From positions 186,001 to 250,000 of the forward strand of contig NZ_RJJY01000002.1 in NCBI RefSeq assembly GCF_003751085.1: DNA of 64,000 bases, in the 5' to 3' direction. The stretch is from Micromonospora sp. Llam0 (GTDB lineage Bacteria; Actinomycetota; Actinomycetes; Mycobacteriales; Micromonosporaceae). Each line of letters starts with the position of its first letter. The stretch's first letter is position 1. Below the pieces are notes generated by a model, which saw only the letters and a list, made by a program, of their open reading frames with translations, did no database searches and had not been told where the DNA came from. A program made the translations under genes and the position numbers. Of the stretch, positions 16,132 to 24,842 are shown one piece after another.

Positions 16132-17145
16132 TCACCGGCCGGGGTCCGGCGCGACCTCCGCCACCCAGCTGCGGATCAGGAAGGCGGCGATCGACGCTGG
16201 TGGCGCTAGCCGGACCCGGTACCCGTCGCCGGAATCGAGCCGCTCACCCGCCAGCCCGGCGGCCAACTCGGCCCGGGTGAACCAGCGCGCCCGGATGATC
16301 TCCTCCGGGTCCGGCCGCAGCGGCTGCGCCGGGTCGACCCGGCCGAGGTAGCCCAGCATCAGAGTGCCCGGGAACGGCCAGGACTGGCTGCCGACGTACC
16401 GCGTCGCGGCCAGCGTCAGACCCACTTCCTCGGCCACCTCACGGGCGACCGCCGACTCGGCCGACTCGCCGGGCTCCACGAACCCGGCCAGGCAGGAGTA
16501 GAGCCGGCTGGCCCCGTCCCCACGCCGGGCGTGGTGGTTGGCCAGCAGACACCGCCCGTCCGGGCCGGAACCGCCGTCGGTCAACAGCACGATCACCGCC
16601 GGATCGGTCCGTGGCCAGCTCCGCGTACCGGAGTCGTCCACCCGGGACCAGCCACCGTCGGTTGCCCGGGTCGGCAGACCGGACGCCGCCGAGTAGCGGT
16701 GCCGGGCGTGCCAGCTGACCATCGCCGCGGCGGTGGTGAACAGCCCGGCGTCGCGGTCCGACAGCAGATGGCCGACCTCCCGGACGGTCACCGACCGCAG
16801 GCCCGGCACCGCCACGGACGGCTCCGGCACGGGCGACGGCGGTACGGCGTCGACCGCGAAGACCGGGGTGCCGTCGTCGACCGTACCGATGAAAATGCGG
16901 TCGGTGACCTCGACGGCGGGTGCCCGGTCCGGACGCACCAGCACCAGGGTGGTCCCGTCGGCGCCGTCGCGCACCAGCGCCCGGCCGCCCGCCGCGCCAT
17001 CCACCACCAGCACCAGCGAGCGTGGCCAGGCCCGCGTCAACCACTGCGGATCCCGGCGGTACGGCGCCGCCCGGTCCATCGCGGCGCGGGCCAGCGGCGG
17101 CTGCGTACCGGCGGTCGGCCCGACGGAGGTGTCACCCGGCGACAT
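16132..17145 (-). CDS. nudC: NudC-like NAD+ diphosphatase without zinc-ribbon cysteines
   Basis: This 337-residue protein has a complete Nudix box (GFVEPGESAESAVAREVAEE, 221-240, closing VGL) and a SQSWPFPG motif (253-260) that corresponds to SQPWPFPxS of NADH pyrophosphatases, so it should hydrolyse NAD(H) and perhaps remove NAD caps from RNA. The NudC zinc ribbon normally lies between the N-terminal domain and the Nudix fold. Here that segment (147-178, WHARHRYSAASGLPTR onward) has no cysteine, and the third motif residue is Ser rather than Pro. The ATG overlaps the stop of the upstream M16 gene by 14 bases, so translation is probably coupled. The mycobacterial counterpart Rv3199c is also near uvrD2. 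Confidence 0.88.
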   Translation of the reverse strand: MSPGDTSVGPTAGTQPPLARAAMDRAAPYRRDPQWLTRAWPRSLVLVVDGAAGGRALVRDGADGTTLVLVRPDRAPAVEVTDRIFIGTVDDGTPVFAVDAVPPSPVPEPSVAVPGLRSVTVREVGHLLSDRDAGLFTTAAAMVSWHARHRYSAASGLPTRATDGGWSRVDDSGTRSWPRTDPAVIVLLTDGGSGPDGRCLLANHHARRGDGASRLYSCLAGFVEPGESAESAVAREVAEEVGLTLAATRYVGSQSWPFPGTLMLGYLGRVDPAQPLRPDPEEIIRARWFTRAELAAGLAGERLDSGDGYRVRLAPPASIAAFLIRSWVAEVAPDPGR

Positions 17146-18514
17146 CGGACACTGCCGCGCCAGGTCCGACCACGCCGGTGACCGACGCGTCGGACGTTTC
17201 GACCTCGGTCAACGCGGCGACCGGCCCGGCGATCCGCGCGACGTCGCCGAGCACCACCCCCATCGCCAGCGCCGGTGCCAGGTAACGGGTCGCGGCGGCC
17301 GCCACCTCGTCGCGGGACACCGAGGCGAGCCGCGCGGTGTGCTCGGCGAGAAACTCCAACGGCAGGCCGAACCCGGCGTAGGTGCTGGCCACCCCGGCCA
17401 ACCCGGCCTGCGTCGACATGCCCAGCTGCAGGCTGCCGACCGCGTACTGCCGGGCCTGTTCGAGCTCGTCGGCGTCGGGCGGCAGCACCGCGAGCCGGCC
17501 CAGCTCGTGCAGGGTCTCCAGCAACGCGGGCGCGGTCACCTCGGTCGCCACGTCGGCGGCGAGCATCAGCGCCGATCCGGCCACCGAGTGTTCGACCATC
17601 GAGTACGGGCCGTAGCTGTAACCCTTGTCCTCGCGGATGTTCTCCACCCAGCGGGACGAGAAGTAGCCACCGAACACCATGTTGGCCAGCTGCAGGGCGG
17701 CGTGGTCCGGGTGCCGCCGATCCACCGCCGGCAACGCGATCCGCATCGACGACTGCACCGCCCCGGGCCGGTCGACCAGCAGCAGCGGGGCCGGGCGCGG
17801 CGCGGGCGCCGCCGGCAGCGTCAACTGCCGGCCACCGGCCGGCCAGCCGCCGAGCACCTGCTCGGCGGTGTCCAACGCCCGGGCAGGTGACACGTCGCCG
17901 ACCAGCACCAGGTGCGCCCCGGTCGGCCGGACCCGGTCGGCGTGCAGAGCCCGCAGCCCGGCCGGCCGGACGGCGCGGACCTGATCCACCCCGGGAACCG
18001 ACTCGGCGTACGGGTGACGGCCGTACATCCGCCGGGACAGCGCGGCGCGGGCCAGGTGCGCCGGCTGGCTCAGCGCCACCTGGATCCGGTCGGCCAGCCG
18101 AGCCCGCTCGATGGCCACCTCGCCGGCCGGGTACGTCGCCCCGGTCAGCACCTCACCGAGCAGTTCGAGCATCCGTCGCAGCCCGGTGACCAGCCCGGCA
18201 CCGGCGACCAGCAGCCGGTCGGCGTCCACCCCGGCGGACAGACCGCCGCCGACCGTCTGCAGCTCGGCGGCCAACTCCACGCCGGACCGGTCGACGGTGC
18301 CGGCGAACAGGCTCTGCGACAGCACCGTCGCCCTGGCCAGCGGGGCCCGCGCGAACGGCACCCAGAGCCGGATCTCCACCAGCGGCACCGACGGCCGGCG
18401 GATGGCGATCACCCGCAGCCCGTTGTCCAGCGTCCGCTCCGCCACCTTGGGCAACGGCGGTCGACGGGTCGGTCCGAGCGGCGGCAACGGCCTCCGGGCG
18501 GGGGCGGCGGTCAC
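17132..18514 (-). CDS. M16 family peptidase subunit lacking the HXXEH motif
   Basis: This 460-residue protein is an M16 (pitrilysin) fold made of two domains. The position that should carry the zinc motif reads ATVLSQSLFAG, so no HXXEH is present. The C-terminal half has the YSYGPYS segment with the Arg/Tyr substrate-contact region. It is therefore the non-catalytic partner, as in mitochondrial processing peptidase and other M16B heterodimers. It overlaps the upstream catalytic gene by four bases (ATGA) and nudC by 14 bases, a tightly coupled unit. Confidence 0.9.
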   Translation of the reverse strand: MTAAPARRPLPPLGPTRRPPLPKVAERTLDNGLRVIAIRRPSVPLVEIRLWVPFARAPLARATVLSQSLFAGTVDRSGVELAAELQTVGGGLSAGVDADRLLVAGAGLVTGLRRMLELLGEVLTGATYPAGEVAIERARLADRIQVALSQPAHLARAALSRRMYGRHPYAESVPGVDQVRAVRPAGLRALHADRVRPTGAHLVLVGDVSPARALDTAEQVLGGWPAGGRQLTLPAAPAPRPAPLLLVDRPGAVQSSMRIALPAVDRRHPDHAALQLANMVFGGYFSSRWVENIREDKGYSYGPYSMVEHSVAGSALMLAADVATEVTAPALLETLHELGRLAVLPPDADELEQARQYAVGSLQLGMSTQAGLAGVASTYAGFGLPLEFLAEHTARLASVSRDEVAAAATRYLAPALAMGVVLGDVARIAGPVAALTEVETSDASVTGVVGPGAAVSDVAG

Positions 18515-19818
18515 TGGGCTCCTCCGGGGACGACCTCGATCGTGGCGCGGCGGTACGGGCGCAGGGTGGCGGCGGCCTCGCGGACCTGCGTCTCGGTGAC
18601 CGTGCCGAGCATCCGCGGCAACTCGTTGAGCAGCTCGGGTGTGCCCCGCTGCTGCTCCAGCACCGCCATCCGCAGCCCTCGGCCGAGCACCGCGTCGGTG
18701 TCGCGCAGCAGGTGGGTGGCCATCCGGGCCTGCACCCGGGCCAGTTCACCCCGGGCGAAGCCGTCGACGGCGAGCCGGTCGAGCTCCTCGTCGACCGCGC
18801 CGAGCACCTTGTCGACGTCGCCGCCGGGCGGCAGGTGCGCCTGCAGGACCAGCGCCGCCGGGTCCCGTACGTCGAACGGCTCCCCCTCGAACGACAGGTA
18901 GCCGCCGAGGCTGGTCACCGTACGGTCGCCACGCACCAGCCGCTCCACCAGCCGGGCCGCGTCACCGTCGGTGAGCACCTCGGCGAGCACCACGTACGGC
19001 AGGTAGCCGGCCAGGTCGTCGACCGGGTCCGGCACCCGCCAGGCGGCGGCCACCGCCGGCAGCGGAGCCAACGGATCGGGGTACGCGGTACGTCGCTCGG
19101 TGGTCAGGTCCGGCTCGGCGAAGCTGGGTCGGACCGGCGCCGGCCGGGCCGGCACGTCACCGAGGTGCCGCTCGATCAGCCCGGTCGCGGCGGTGACGTC
19201 GAAGTCACCGGCGACGGCGAGCACCGCGTTGCCGCTGGCGTAGTAGCGGGTGAAGAATTCGGCCGCCTCCCCGACGGTGGCGCTGTCCAGATCGGCGAAG
19301 GAACCGTAGCCGTCGTGCGCGTTGGGGAAGGTGTCGAACAGCACCGGCGGCAGCCGCAGCCAGGGAAACCCGCCGTACGGCCGGTTGAGCACGTTGACCC
19401 GGATCTCCTCCTTGACCACGTCGACCTGGTTGCGCAGGTTCTCCTCGGTCAACTGTGGGCCGCGCATCCGGTCGGCCTCCAGGAACAGCGCCCGCTCCAA
19501 CGCGTTGCTCGGCAGCACCTCGTAGTAGTCGGTGTAGTCCAGGTGGGTGCTGCCGTTGAAGGTGCCGCCGGAGCCCTGTACGTGGCGGAAGTGCGCCAGC
19601 TTCTCCAGGTTCGCCGACCCCTGGAACATCAGATGCTCGAACAGGTGCGCGAACCCGGTACGCCCCGGCGGCTCGGACCGGATCCCGACGTCGTAGACGA
19701 CCGCGACGCCGACCACCGGCGCGCTGCGGTCGGGCGCCAGGACCACCCGCAGGCCGTTGGGGAGGGTGAACCGCTCCACCGGGTACGCGGTCGCCGGGAT
19801 CCGCACTGTACGCGCCAC
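18511..19818 (-). CDS. M16 family zinc metallopeptidase, catalytic subunit
   Basis: This 435-residue protein has the inverted zinc motif HLFEH (residues 58-62) in GFAHLFEHLMFQGS, plus the downstream Glu-rich helix (ENLRNQVDVVKEEI), so it is the catalytic half of an M16 pair. M16B enzymes cut peptides of limited length, for example processing or degrading signal and transit-like peptides. It has no signal sequence and should act in the cytoplasm. The downstream gene encodes the inactive partner with a four-base overlap. It follows a predicted membrane protein gene by 46 bases. Confidence 0.93.
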   Translation of the reverse strand: MARTVRIPATAYPVERFTLPNGLRVVLAPDRSAPVVGVAVVYDVGIRSEPPGRTGFAHLFEHLMFQGSANLEKLAHFRHVQGSGGTFNGSTHLDYTDYYEVLPSNALERALFLEADRMRGPQLTEENLRNQVDVVKEEIRVNVLNRPYGGFPWLRLPPVLFDTFPNAHDGYGSFADLDSATVGEAAEFFTRYYASGNAVLAVAGDFDVTAATGLIERHLGDVPARPAPVRPSFAEPDLTTERRTAYPDPLAPLPAVAAAWRVPDPVDDLAGYLPYVVLAEVLTDGDAARLVERLVRGDRTVTSLGGYLSFEGEPFDVRDPAALVLQAHLPPGGDVDKVLGAVDEELDRLAVDGFARGELARVQARMATHLLRDTDAVLGRGLRMAVLEQQRGTPELLNELPRMLGTVTETQVREAAATLRPYRRATIEVVPGGAQ

Positions 19819-19864
19819 GGACCGACCCTAACCTGTCGGCGGCAGCCCTCGGCGCACCGCCGGA

Positions 19865-20809
19865 TCATTCGACGCGTACGGATGCGTACAGGTCGTCGAC
19901 CACCCAGTCGAGCTGGCGGTGGGTGCCGGGAATGGAGACGAACAGCACCGCCGCAGTCGGGCGTCCGACGTCGATACAGGCGACCGCCACCAGTTCGTCG
20001 GTGGCCTGCAGGCCGGGCTGGGTGAAGTGCAGCCGGAACACCGTCAGCCAGGCGGGTCGGCCACCGATCGGGGTCCGCTCGTCGCGGATCAGGTCCATCC
20101 GGTTGGGCTGCGGGTAGTACTCGGCACGGACGTCGGCGGCCACCTGCCGGCCGACGCACTCCAGGTCGAGGGAGAGCGCGTCGTTGTCGGCGGCCGGCAC
20201 GGCGGCGGACAGGATCGAGGCGTGGTAGTCGCTGAACCCGTTGTAGTCCGCCTCGGTGACGAAGTGCTGCCCCACCTTGTACGGCACCTGCAGCGCCCCG
20301 GCGTTCCACACCGTCGACCACGGCCGCCACGGTTCGCCGTACTCGGTGTAGGAGATGCCGGCGTCCGGGTCGACGGTGCGTGGCCCGGTCGGTTCGGGCA
20401 GCGCGGGAGCCGGCGTCGGGTCGGCTGGCGAGGGCGGCCCGCCCGGTCCAGCGCTGGGGCCGGGGCAGAGCTGGGCCAGCGGCGGCCGGACGTCCGGCGG
20501 CGGGTCCGGGCTGCCGAACGGGTCCGGGTTGCCGCTGAGCACCAGCACCAGCACGGCGACCAGTCCACCGGCGAGCACCACGGCGGCGGCACCGCCGAAC
20601 CACCACAGCCGTACCCCGTCCCGCCCGCCGCGCCCCGGGCCGGTCGGCGGCAGCCCCGACCCGACGTCTGGGCCGGTCGGCGGCCCGGTGGGCGGGCCCG
20701 CGCCGGCACCGGCGGCCAGGTACGGTCGGCCCGACCGGGTGACCGGCCCGGCGGACCAGTCCACGGCAGTCCCGGACGTTGACCGGTCAGACGGCAGCGG
20801 AGCAGACAT
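19865..20809 (-). CDS. Single-pass membrane protein with extracytoplasmic domain
   Basis: This 314-residue protein has a Pro/Gly-rich cytoplasmic N-terminus, one transmembrane segment (FGGAAAVVLAGGLVAVLVL), a Pro-rich linker and a folded C-terminal domain with two Cys (in LECVGRQV and VACIDVG) that could form a disulfide outside the cell. No family is recognised with certainty. The ATG at 20809 has an AGGAGAG site just upstream; the longer frame is unsupported. It is the second gene of a minus-strand run that leads into the M16 pair and nudC. Confidence 0.8.
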   Translation of the reverse strand: MSAPLPSDRSTSGTAVDWSAGPVTRSGRPYLAAGAGAGPPTGPPTGPDVGSGLPPTGPGRGGRDGVRLWWFGGAAAVVLAGGLVAVLVLVLSGNPDPFGSPDPPPDVRPPLAQLCPGPSAGPGGPPSPADPTPAPALPEPTGPRTVDPDAGISYTEYGEPWRPWSTVWNAGALQVPYKVGQHFVTEADYNGFSDYHASILSAAVPAADNDALSLDLECVGRQVAADVRAEYYPQPNRMDLIRDERTPIGGRPAWLTVFRLHFTQPGLQATDELVAVACIDVGRPTAAVLFVSIPGTHRQLDWVVDDLYASVRVE

Positions 20810-20870
20810 CTCTCCTAGTGAAGCACTCGACAGTGGGAAAACCGGCAGCGCCCCGACGGGATGCGGTGGA

Positions 20871-21068
20871 TCAGCGCGGAGCCGCCTCGATGTCGGTGGA
20901 CCGTACCGGCGGGTCGGGTGCGTGCAGTTCGACGACGACCGGCCCGGCACCGGCTCTCGGACCGGTGTACCAGGGAGTGAGGACAGAGGCCAGGGCCAGT
21001 AGGACGCCGAGCATCGCGACGCCGACGACGAGCAGGATCTCCCTCGTCGCGCTGGTCTCGGCTGTCAT
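20871..21068 (-). CDS. Small single-pass membrane protein
   Basis: This 65-residue frame (MTAETSATREILLVVG onward) has one strong transmembrane helix (residues 10-28) and a short C-terminal extracytoplasmic tail ending in DIEAAPR. It lies 61 bases upstream of the larger membrane protein gene on the same strand, and the two may work together. A GGTGGAG touches the ATG and an AAAGG lies farther upstream, so the start is not certain. No family is recognised. Confidence 0.6.
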   Translation of the reverse strand: MTAETSATREILLVVGVAMLGVLLALASVLTPWYTGPRAGAGPVVVELHAPDPPVRSTDIEAAPR

Positions 21069-21459
21069 CTCCACCCGACCTTTCTGCCCGGAGTGGCGTC
21101 CCGGCGGCCGTGCCTCGTCCGCCACGCAAAGGATCCCGGCGGCGGGCGCGACGTGCAGTCAGCCATCGGACGAAAAGCGTGGATGTCTCGCGGATCCCGC
21201 CGGCCGTACGGACGACCCTGCTCATCCGTACGGCGTCACTGTCCGTCGACACCGGCGGCTCCGACAGAACGTGCGGCCGGCCGCGACGACGAACAGCCGG
21301 CTGACGGCCGGCGGACGGCCCGGCGGACGGCGCGGCCACCGGGTCCGTCGCAGGCGTCAACCGGTCCGGCACCGGGTAGAGGAACCCGCATACCTGTCGG
21401 CAGCACGGCTCACCGGGGAGAGTGGTGCCGGACGGACCCACCATGCGGAGGAGACACCC
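21069..21459. other. Intergenic region between divergent units
   Basis: This 391-base spacer separates the minus-strand membrane protein unit from the GH15-zwf unit and should hold both promoters. I see no convincing coding frame, only GC-rich imperfect repeats such as GGCGGACGGCCCGGCGGACGG near 21310 and an imperfect inverted repeat of GCCGTACGGA and TCCGTACGGC at 21211-21234. No clear -35/-10 pair stands out. Confidence 0.4.
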
Positions 21460-23358
21460 GTGACGGACCATCTGGCGGAGATCAAGGCGCTGCCAGTGCC
21501 CGAACTCACCGACGGCTACCCGGCCATCGCCGACCACGGCCTGATCGGCGACGGCCAGACCGCCGCGCTGGTCGGCCTGGACGGCACCGTACGGTGGCTC
21601 TGCCTGCCGAGATTCGACGGCCCGGCGCTGTTCGCGGCACTGCTCGACGCCGAGCGGGGGGGTGCCTGGACGCTGCGGCCGGCCGGCCTGCGCGCCGTCC
21701 GGCAGGAGTACCTGCCGGACACCGCCGTACTGCGTACCGAACTGCACACCGCCACCGGACGCCTGGAGATCCGCGACGCGCTGCTGATCACCTCCGGTGC
21801 CGGCGAACCGGCGGACGCGGCGGACAGGGCCGGACCGGCCGTCGACCGGCCGCTCGGCACCGAACTCGGGGCGGCCTGCGGCGAGCTGGGCCGGCTGGTC
21901 ACCGTCATCGACGGCACGGTCGACCTGGAGATCGGACTGACCGGCCGGGGTGGCCTGCGGACCACTCCCAGCGCCGAGGAGATCGGCATCGAGTTCCTGG
22001 CCGGGGACGGCGGTCGACTGCGGCTGACCGCCAGCCGGCCGGTACCCGGCCTGGACCGGCTGGCCGGCCGGATCCAGTTGACCGCCGGCGACCGGCTCGG
22101 CCTGGTGCTGCGCTGGGCGCAGGGTCCGACCCGGCACCGCGACGCCGATCAGCTCGCCGCCGCGCTGGACCGCACCGCGGCGGCCTGGCGGACCTGGAGC
22201 CGCCAGATCAACTACACCGGCCGGCACGCCGACCTGGTCCGCCGCAGCGCCATCACGCTCAAGCTCTGCGACGACCACGACAGCGGCGCGGTGGTCGCCG
22301 CCCCCACGTCGTCGCTGCCGGAGGCGATCGGCGGGCGCCGCAACTGGGACTACCGGTTCACCTGGGTACGCGACGCCGCGTACACCGTCTACGCGCTGCG
22401 CCGGATCGGGATGGCCGCCGAAGCCGAGTCGTTCCTGTCCTGGGTGTTGCAGGCCTGCACCCGCGACGGCCGACCACATGTGCTCTACACCCTGGACGGC
22501 ACCCGGCCGGCCCCCGAACGGATCGACCCGGACCTGTCCGGCTACCGCGGTTCCCGGCCGGTGCGCTGGGGCAACGCGGCAGCCGATCAGATCCAGCACG
22601 ACGTGTACGGCGAGATCCTCGACTGCGCCTGGCAGTGGGCCCGGGCCGGCGGCGCGGTCGACGACCGGCGGTGGTCCCGGCTGACCCGGCTGGGCCGTTC
22701 GGCGTTGCAGCACTGGCGTACCCCGGACCACGGCATCTGGGAGATCCGCCACGAGGGCCGCCCGTTCACCTACTCGGTGGCGATGTGCCAGGTGGCGGCC
22801 GACCGGATGGCCCGGCTGGCGACCGCCACCGGCCGGCGCGACGAGGTCGAGCCGTGGCGGCGGGCGGCCGAGAAGATCCGCTCGGCGCTGCTGGCCGAGG
22901 CGTGGGACGACGACAACAAGCACTTCACCGAACACCTCGGCCAGCCCGGCACCGTCGACGCCAGCCTGCTCGCCCTGCCGCTGCGCCGGGTGGTCGACCC
23001 CGCCGATCCCCGGATGGTCGCCACCGTCGACGCCGTCCAGCAACGCCTCGGCGCCGGCGGCGACCTGCTCTACCGCTACCTGCCCGAGGAGTCGCCGGAC
23101 GGGGTCGGCGGCGGCGAGGGAGCCTTCCTGCTCTGCTCCTTCTGGTGGGTGGACAACCTGGCCGGCAGCGGCCAACTGGACCGGGCCCACGAACTGTTCG
23201 AACAGCTCTGCGGCCGGGTGAACCACGTCGGGTTGCTCCCCGAGCAGATCGACCCCGCGACCGGCGCCTTCCTGGGAAACTTTCCGCAGGCGTTCAGTCA
23301 CATCGGGCTGATCAGCAGCGCGGTCAACCTGGCCCGGTACGGAAGGATGCGGACGTGA
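21460..23358 (+). CDS. Glycoside hydrolase family 15 protein (trehalase/glucoamylase type)
   Basis: This 632-residue protein has an N-terminal GH15 beta-sandwich domain (about 15-250) and an (alpha/alpha)6 barrel. Characteristic barrel motifs are GGRRNWDYRFTWVRDA, ADQIQHDVYGEILD and GGGEGAFLLCSFWWVDNL, which include the likely acid and base glutamates. Actinobacterial GH15 proteins of this length include trehalases (mycobacterial type) and glucoamylase-like enzymes; sequence alone does not separate them. There is no signal peptide, so the substrate is intracellular. The GTG start follows GGAGGAG at 21447-21453. It overlaps the downstream dehydrogenase gene by four bases, so glucose release and glucose-6-phosphate oxidation may be linked. 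Confidence 0.9.
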   Translation: MTDHLAEIKALPVPELTDGYPAIADHGLIGDGQTAALVGLDGTVRWLCLPRFDGPALFAALLDAERGGAWTLRPAGLRAVRQEYLPDTAVLRTELHTATGRLEIRDALLITSGAGEPADAADRAGPAVDRPLGTELGAACGELGRLVTVIDGTVDLEIGLTGRGGLRTTPSAEEIGIEFLAGDGGRLRLTASRPVPGLDRLAGRIQLTAGDRLGLVLRWAQGPTRHRDADQLAAALDRTAAAWRTWSRQINYTGRHADLVRRSAITLKLCDDHDSGAVVAAPTSSLPEAIGGRRNWDYRFTWVRDAAYTVYALRRIGMAAEAESFLSWVLQACTRDGRPHVLYTLDGTRPAPERIDPDLSGYRGSRPVRWGNAAADQIQHDVYGEILDCAWQWARAGGAVDDRRWSRLTRLGRSALQHWRTPDHGIWEIRHEGRPFTYSVAMCQVAADRMARLATATGRRDEVEPWRRAAEKIRSALLAEAWDDDNKHFTEHLGQPGTVDASLLALPLRRVVDPADPRMVATVDAVQQRLGAGGDLLYRYLPEESPDGVGGGEGAFLLCSFWWVDNLAGSGQLDRAHELFEQLCGRVNHVGLLPEQIDPATGAFLGNFPQAFSHIGLISSAVNLARYGRMRT

Positions 23359-24755
23359 CAGCGAACGTGATCGTGCTCGGCGCCACCGGCGACCTCACCA
23401 CCCGCTACCTGTTGCCCGGCCTGGCCCAGCTGCGGGAGCTGGACCGGCCGGCCGACGGGATGCGGCTGATCGGGGTGGCCCGCGACGAGCTCGACGACCG
23501 TGGCTTCCGGCACCGGGTGAGCGCCGCGCTGCGCGAACACGCCCCCGAGGTGGCCACCCGGGCCCGCAGCGAACTCGCCGAGACGGCCAGCTACGTCCAC
23601 GGTGACGTGACCGACCCGGAGGTGCTGGCGACGGCGCTGGAGATCGCCAGGGACGGTGAGCGGGCCAGTCACGGCGACGACGCCGTGGTGGTCTACCTGG
23701 CCCTGCCGCACCGGTTGTTCGAGCCGGTCGCGATCGCGCTGGGCCGCTGCGACCTGCCGGCCGGCATCCGGCTGGTGGTGGAGAAGCCGTTCGGTGAGGA
23801 CCTGACCAGCGCCCGGCGGCTGAACACGGTGCTGCACCAGGTGCTGCCGGACGACCGGGTGTTCCGGGTAGACCACTTCCTGGCCAAGCAGACCGTGCTG
23901 AACCTGCTCGGGCTGCGGTTCGCCAACCGGGTGCTGGAGCCGCTGTGGAGCAACACGCACATCACCGGAGTCGACATCGTCTTCGACGAGACGGTCGACG
24001 CGGAAGGTCGGTCCAGCTACTACGACCACGCCGGGGCGCTGCGCGACATGGTGCAGAACCATCTGCTGCAGCTGCTGACCCTGGTGGCGATGGAGCCGCC
24101 GCTGACCGTCGACCCGGCCGACCTGGCGGTGCGCAAACTGGACGTGCTGCGGGCGGTCCGCCCGATCCGGGCCGCCGACGTGGCCGACTGCACGGTACGC
24201 GGTCGGTACACCGCCGGGGTGGTCCAGGGCCGGCGCGGCGAACGGAAGGTGGCCAGCTACGTCGACGGCGCCGGGGTCGATCCGGCCCGGGGCACCGAGA
24301 CGTACGCCGAGCTCACCGTCCACATCGACAACTGGCGGTGGTCGGGGGTGCCGTTCAAGCTGCGTACCGGCAAGGCGTTGGCCGCCGACCGGCGCGAGAT
24401 CGTGATCCGGTTCGCCGACGTGCCGCACGCGATCTTCACCGAGCGGGACAGCCAGTGCAACGAGCTGCGGCTGCAACTCGACCCGGACCGGATGTCGCTG
24501 CGGCTCAACGTCAACGGCATCGGCGACCCGTTCGACCTGGAGCCGGTCGAGATGGTCACCGAGCTGGCCCGGCAGGCACCGAGCCCGTACGGGCAGTTGC
24601 TGCTGGCCATCATCGAAGGTGACACCCGGCTCAGCGCCCAGGCGCAGGAGGCCGAGGAGAGCTGGCGGATCATCGAACCGGTGCTCGCCGGTTGGGCCGA
24701 GGGTCGGACCCCGCTACGCGACTATCCGGCCGGCAGCACCGGCCCACCGCCCTGA
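23355..24755 (+). CDS. zwf: Glucose-6-phosphate dehydrogenase family protein (variant motif)
   Basis: This 466-residue protein has the N-terminal NAD(P)-binding GATGDLTTRYLLP motif, EKPFGEDL, and an active-site segment RVDHFLAKQ corresponding to RIDHYLGKE of classical G6PDH; the His and the Lys of the DH..xxK motif are kept but Tyr, Gly and Glu are changed. The C-terminal dimerisation domain with GVPFKLRTGK is intact. It should oxidise glucose-6-phosphate to 6-phosphogluconolactone, with a possible shift in substrate or cofactor. It is translationally coupled (GTGA) to the GH15 gene and is not in an opcA-pgl pentose phosphate operon, so it is likely a second zwf paralogue. Confidence 0.85.
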   Translation: MTANVIVLGATGDLTTRYLLPGLAQLRELDRPADGMRLIGVARDELDDRGFRHRVSAALREHAPEVATRARSELAETASYVHGDVTDPEVLATALEIARDGERASHGDDAVVVYLALPHRLFEPVAIALGRCDLPAGIRLVVEKPFGEDLTSARRLNTVLHQVLPDDRVFRVDHFLAKQTVLNLLGLRFANRVLEPLWSNTHITGVDIVFDETVDAEGRSSYYDHAGALRDMVQNHLLQLLTLVAMEPPLTVDPADLAVRKLDVLRAVRPIRAADVADCTVRGRYTAGVVQGRRGERKVASYVDGAGVDPARGTETYAELTVHIDNWRWSGVPFKLRTGKALAADRREIVIRFADVPHAIFTERDSQCNELRLQLDPDRMSLRLNVNGIGDPFDLEPVEMVTELARQAPSPYGQLLLAIIEGDTRLSAQAQEAEESWRIIEPVLAGWAEGRTPLRDYPAGSTGPPP

Positions 24756-24760
24756 CCGGC

Positions 24761-24826
24761 CGGACCGGGCCGCATACGGGTCCGGACCGGACCGGGCCGT
24801 ATGCGGTCCGGCCCGGTCCGGACCTG
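24761..24826. terminator. Hairpin between convergent zwf and DEAD-box helicase genes
   Basis: CCGCATACGG near 24770 pairs with CCGTATGCGG near 24796, flanked by further GGACCGGG/CCCGGTCC complementarity. It lies between two convergent stop codons and could terminate both. Confidence 0.6.
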
Positions 24827-24842
24827 ATGGGGTTCTGGCCGG

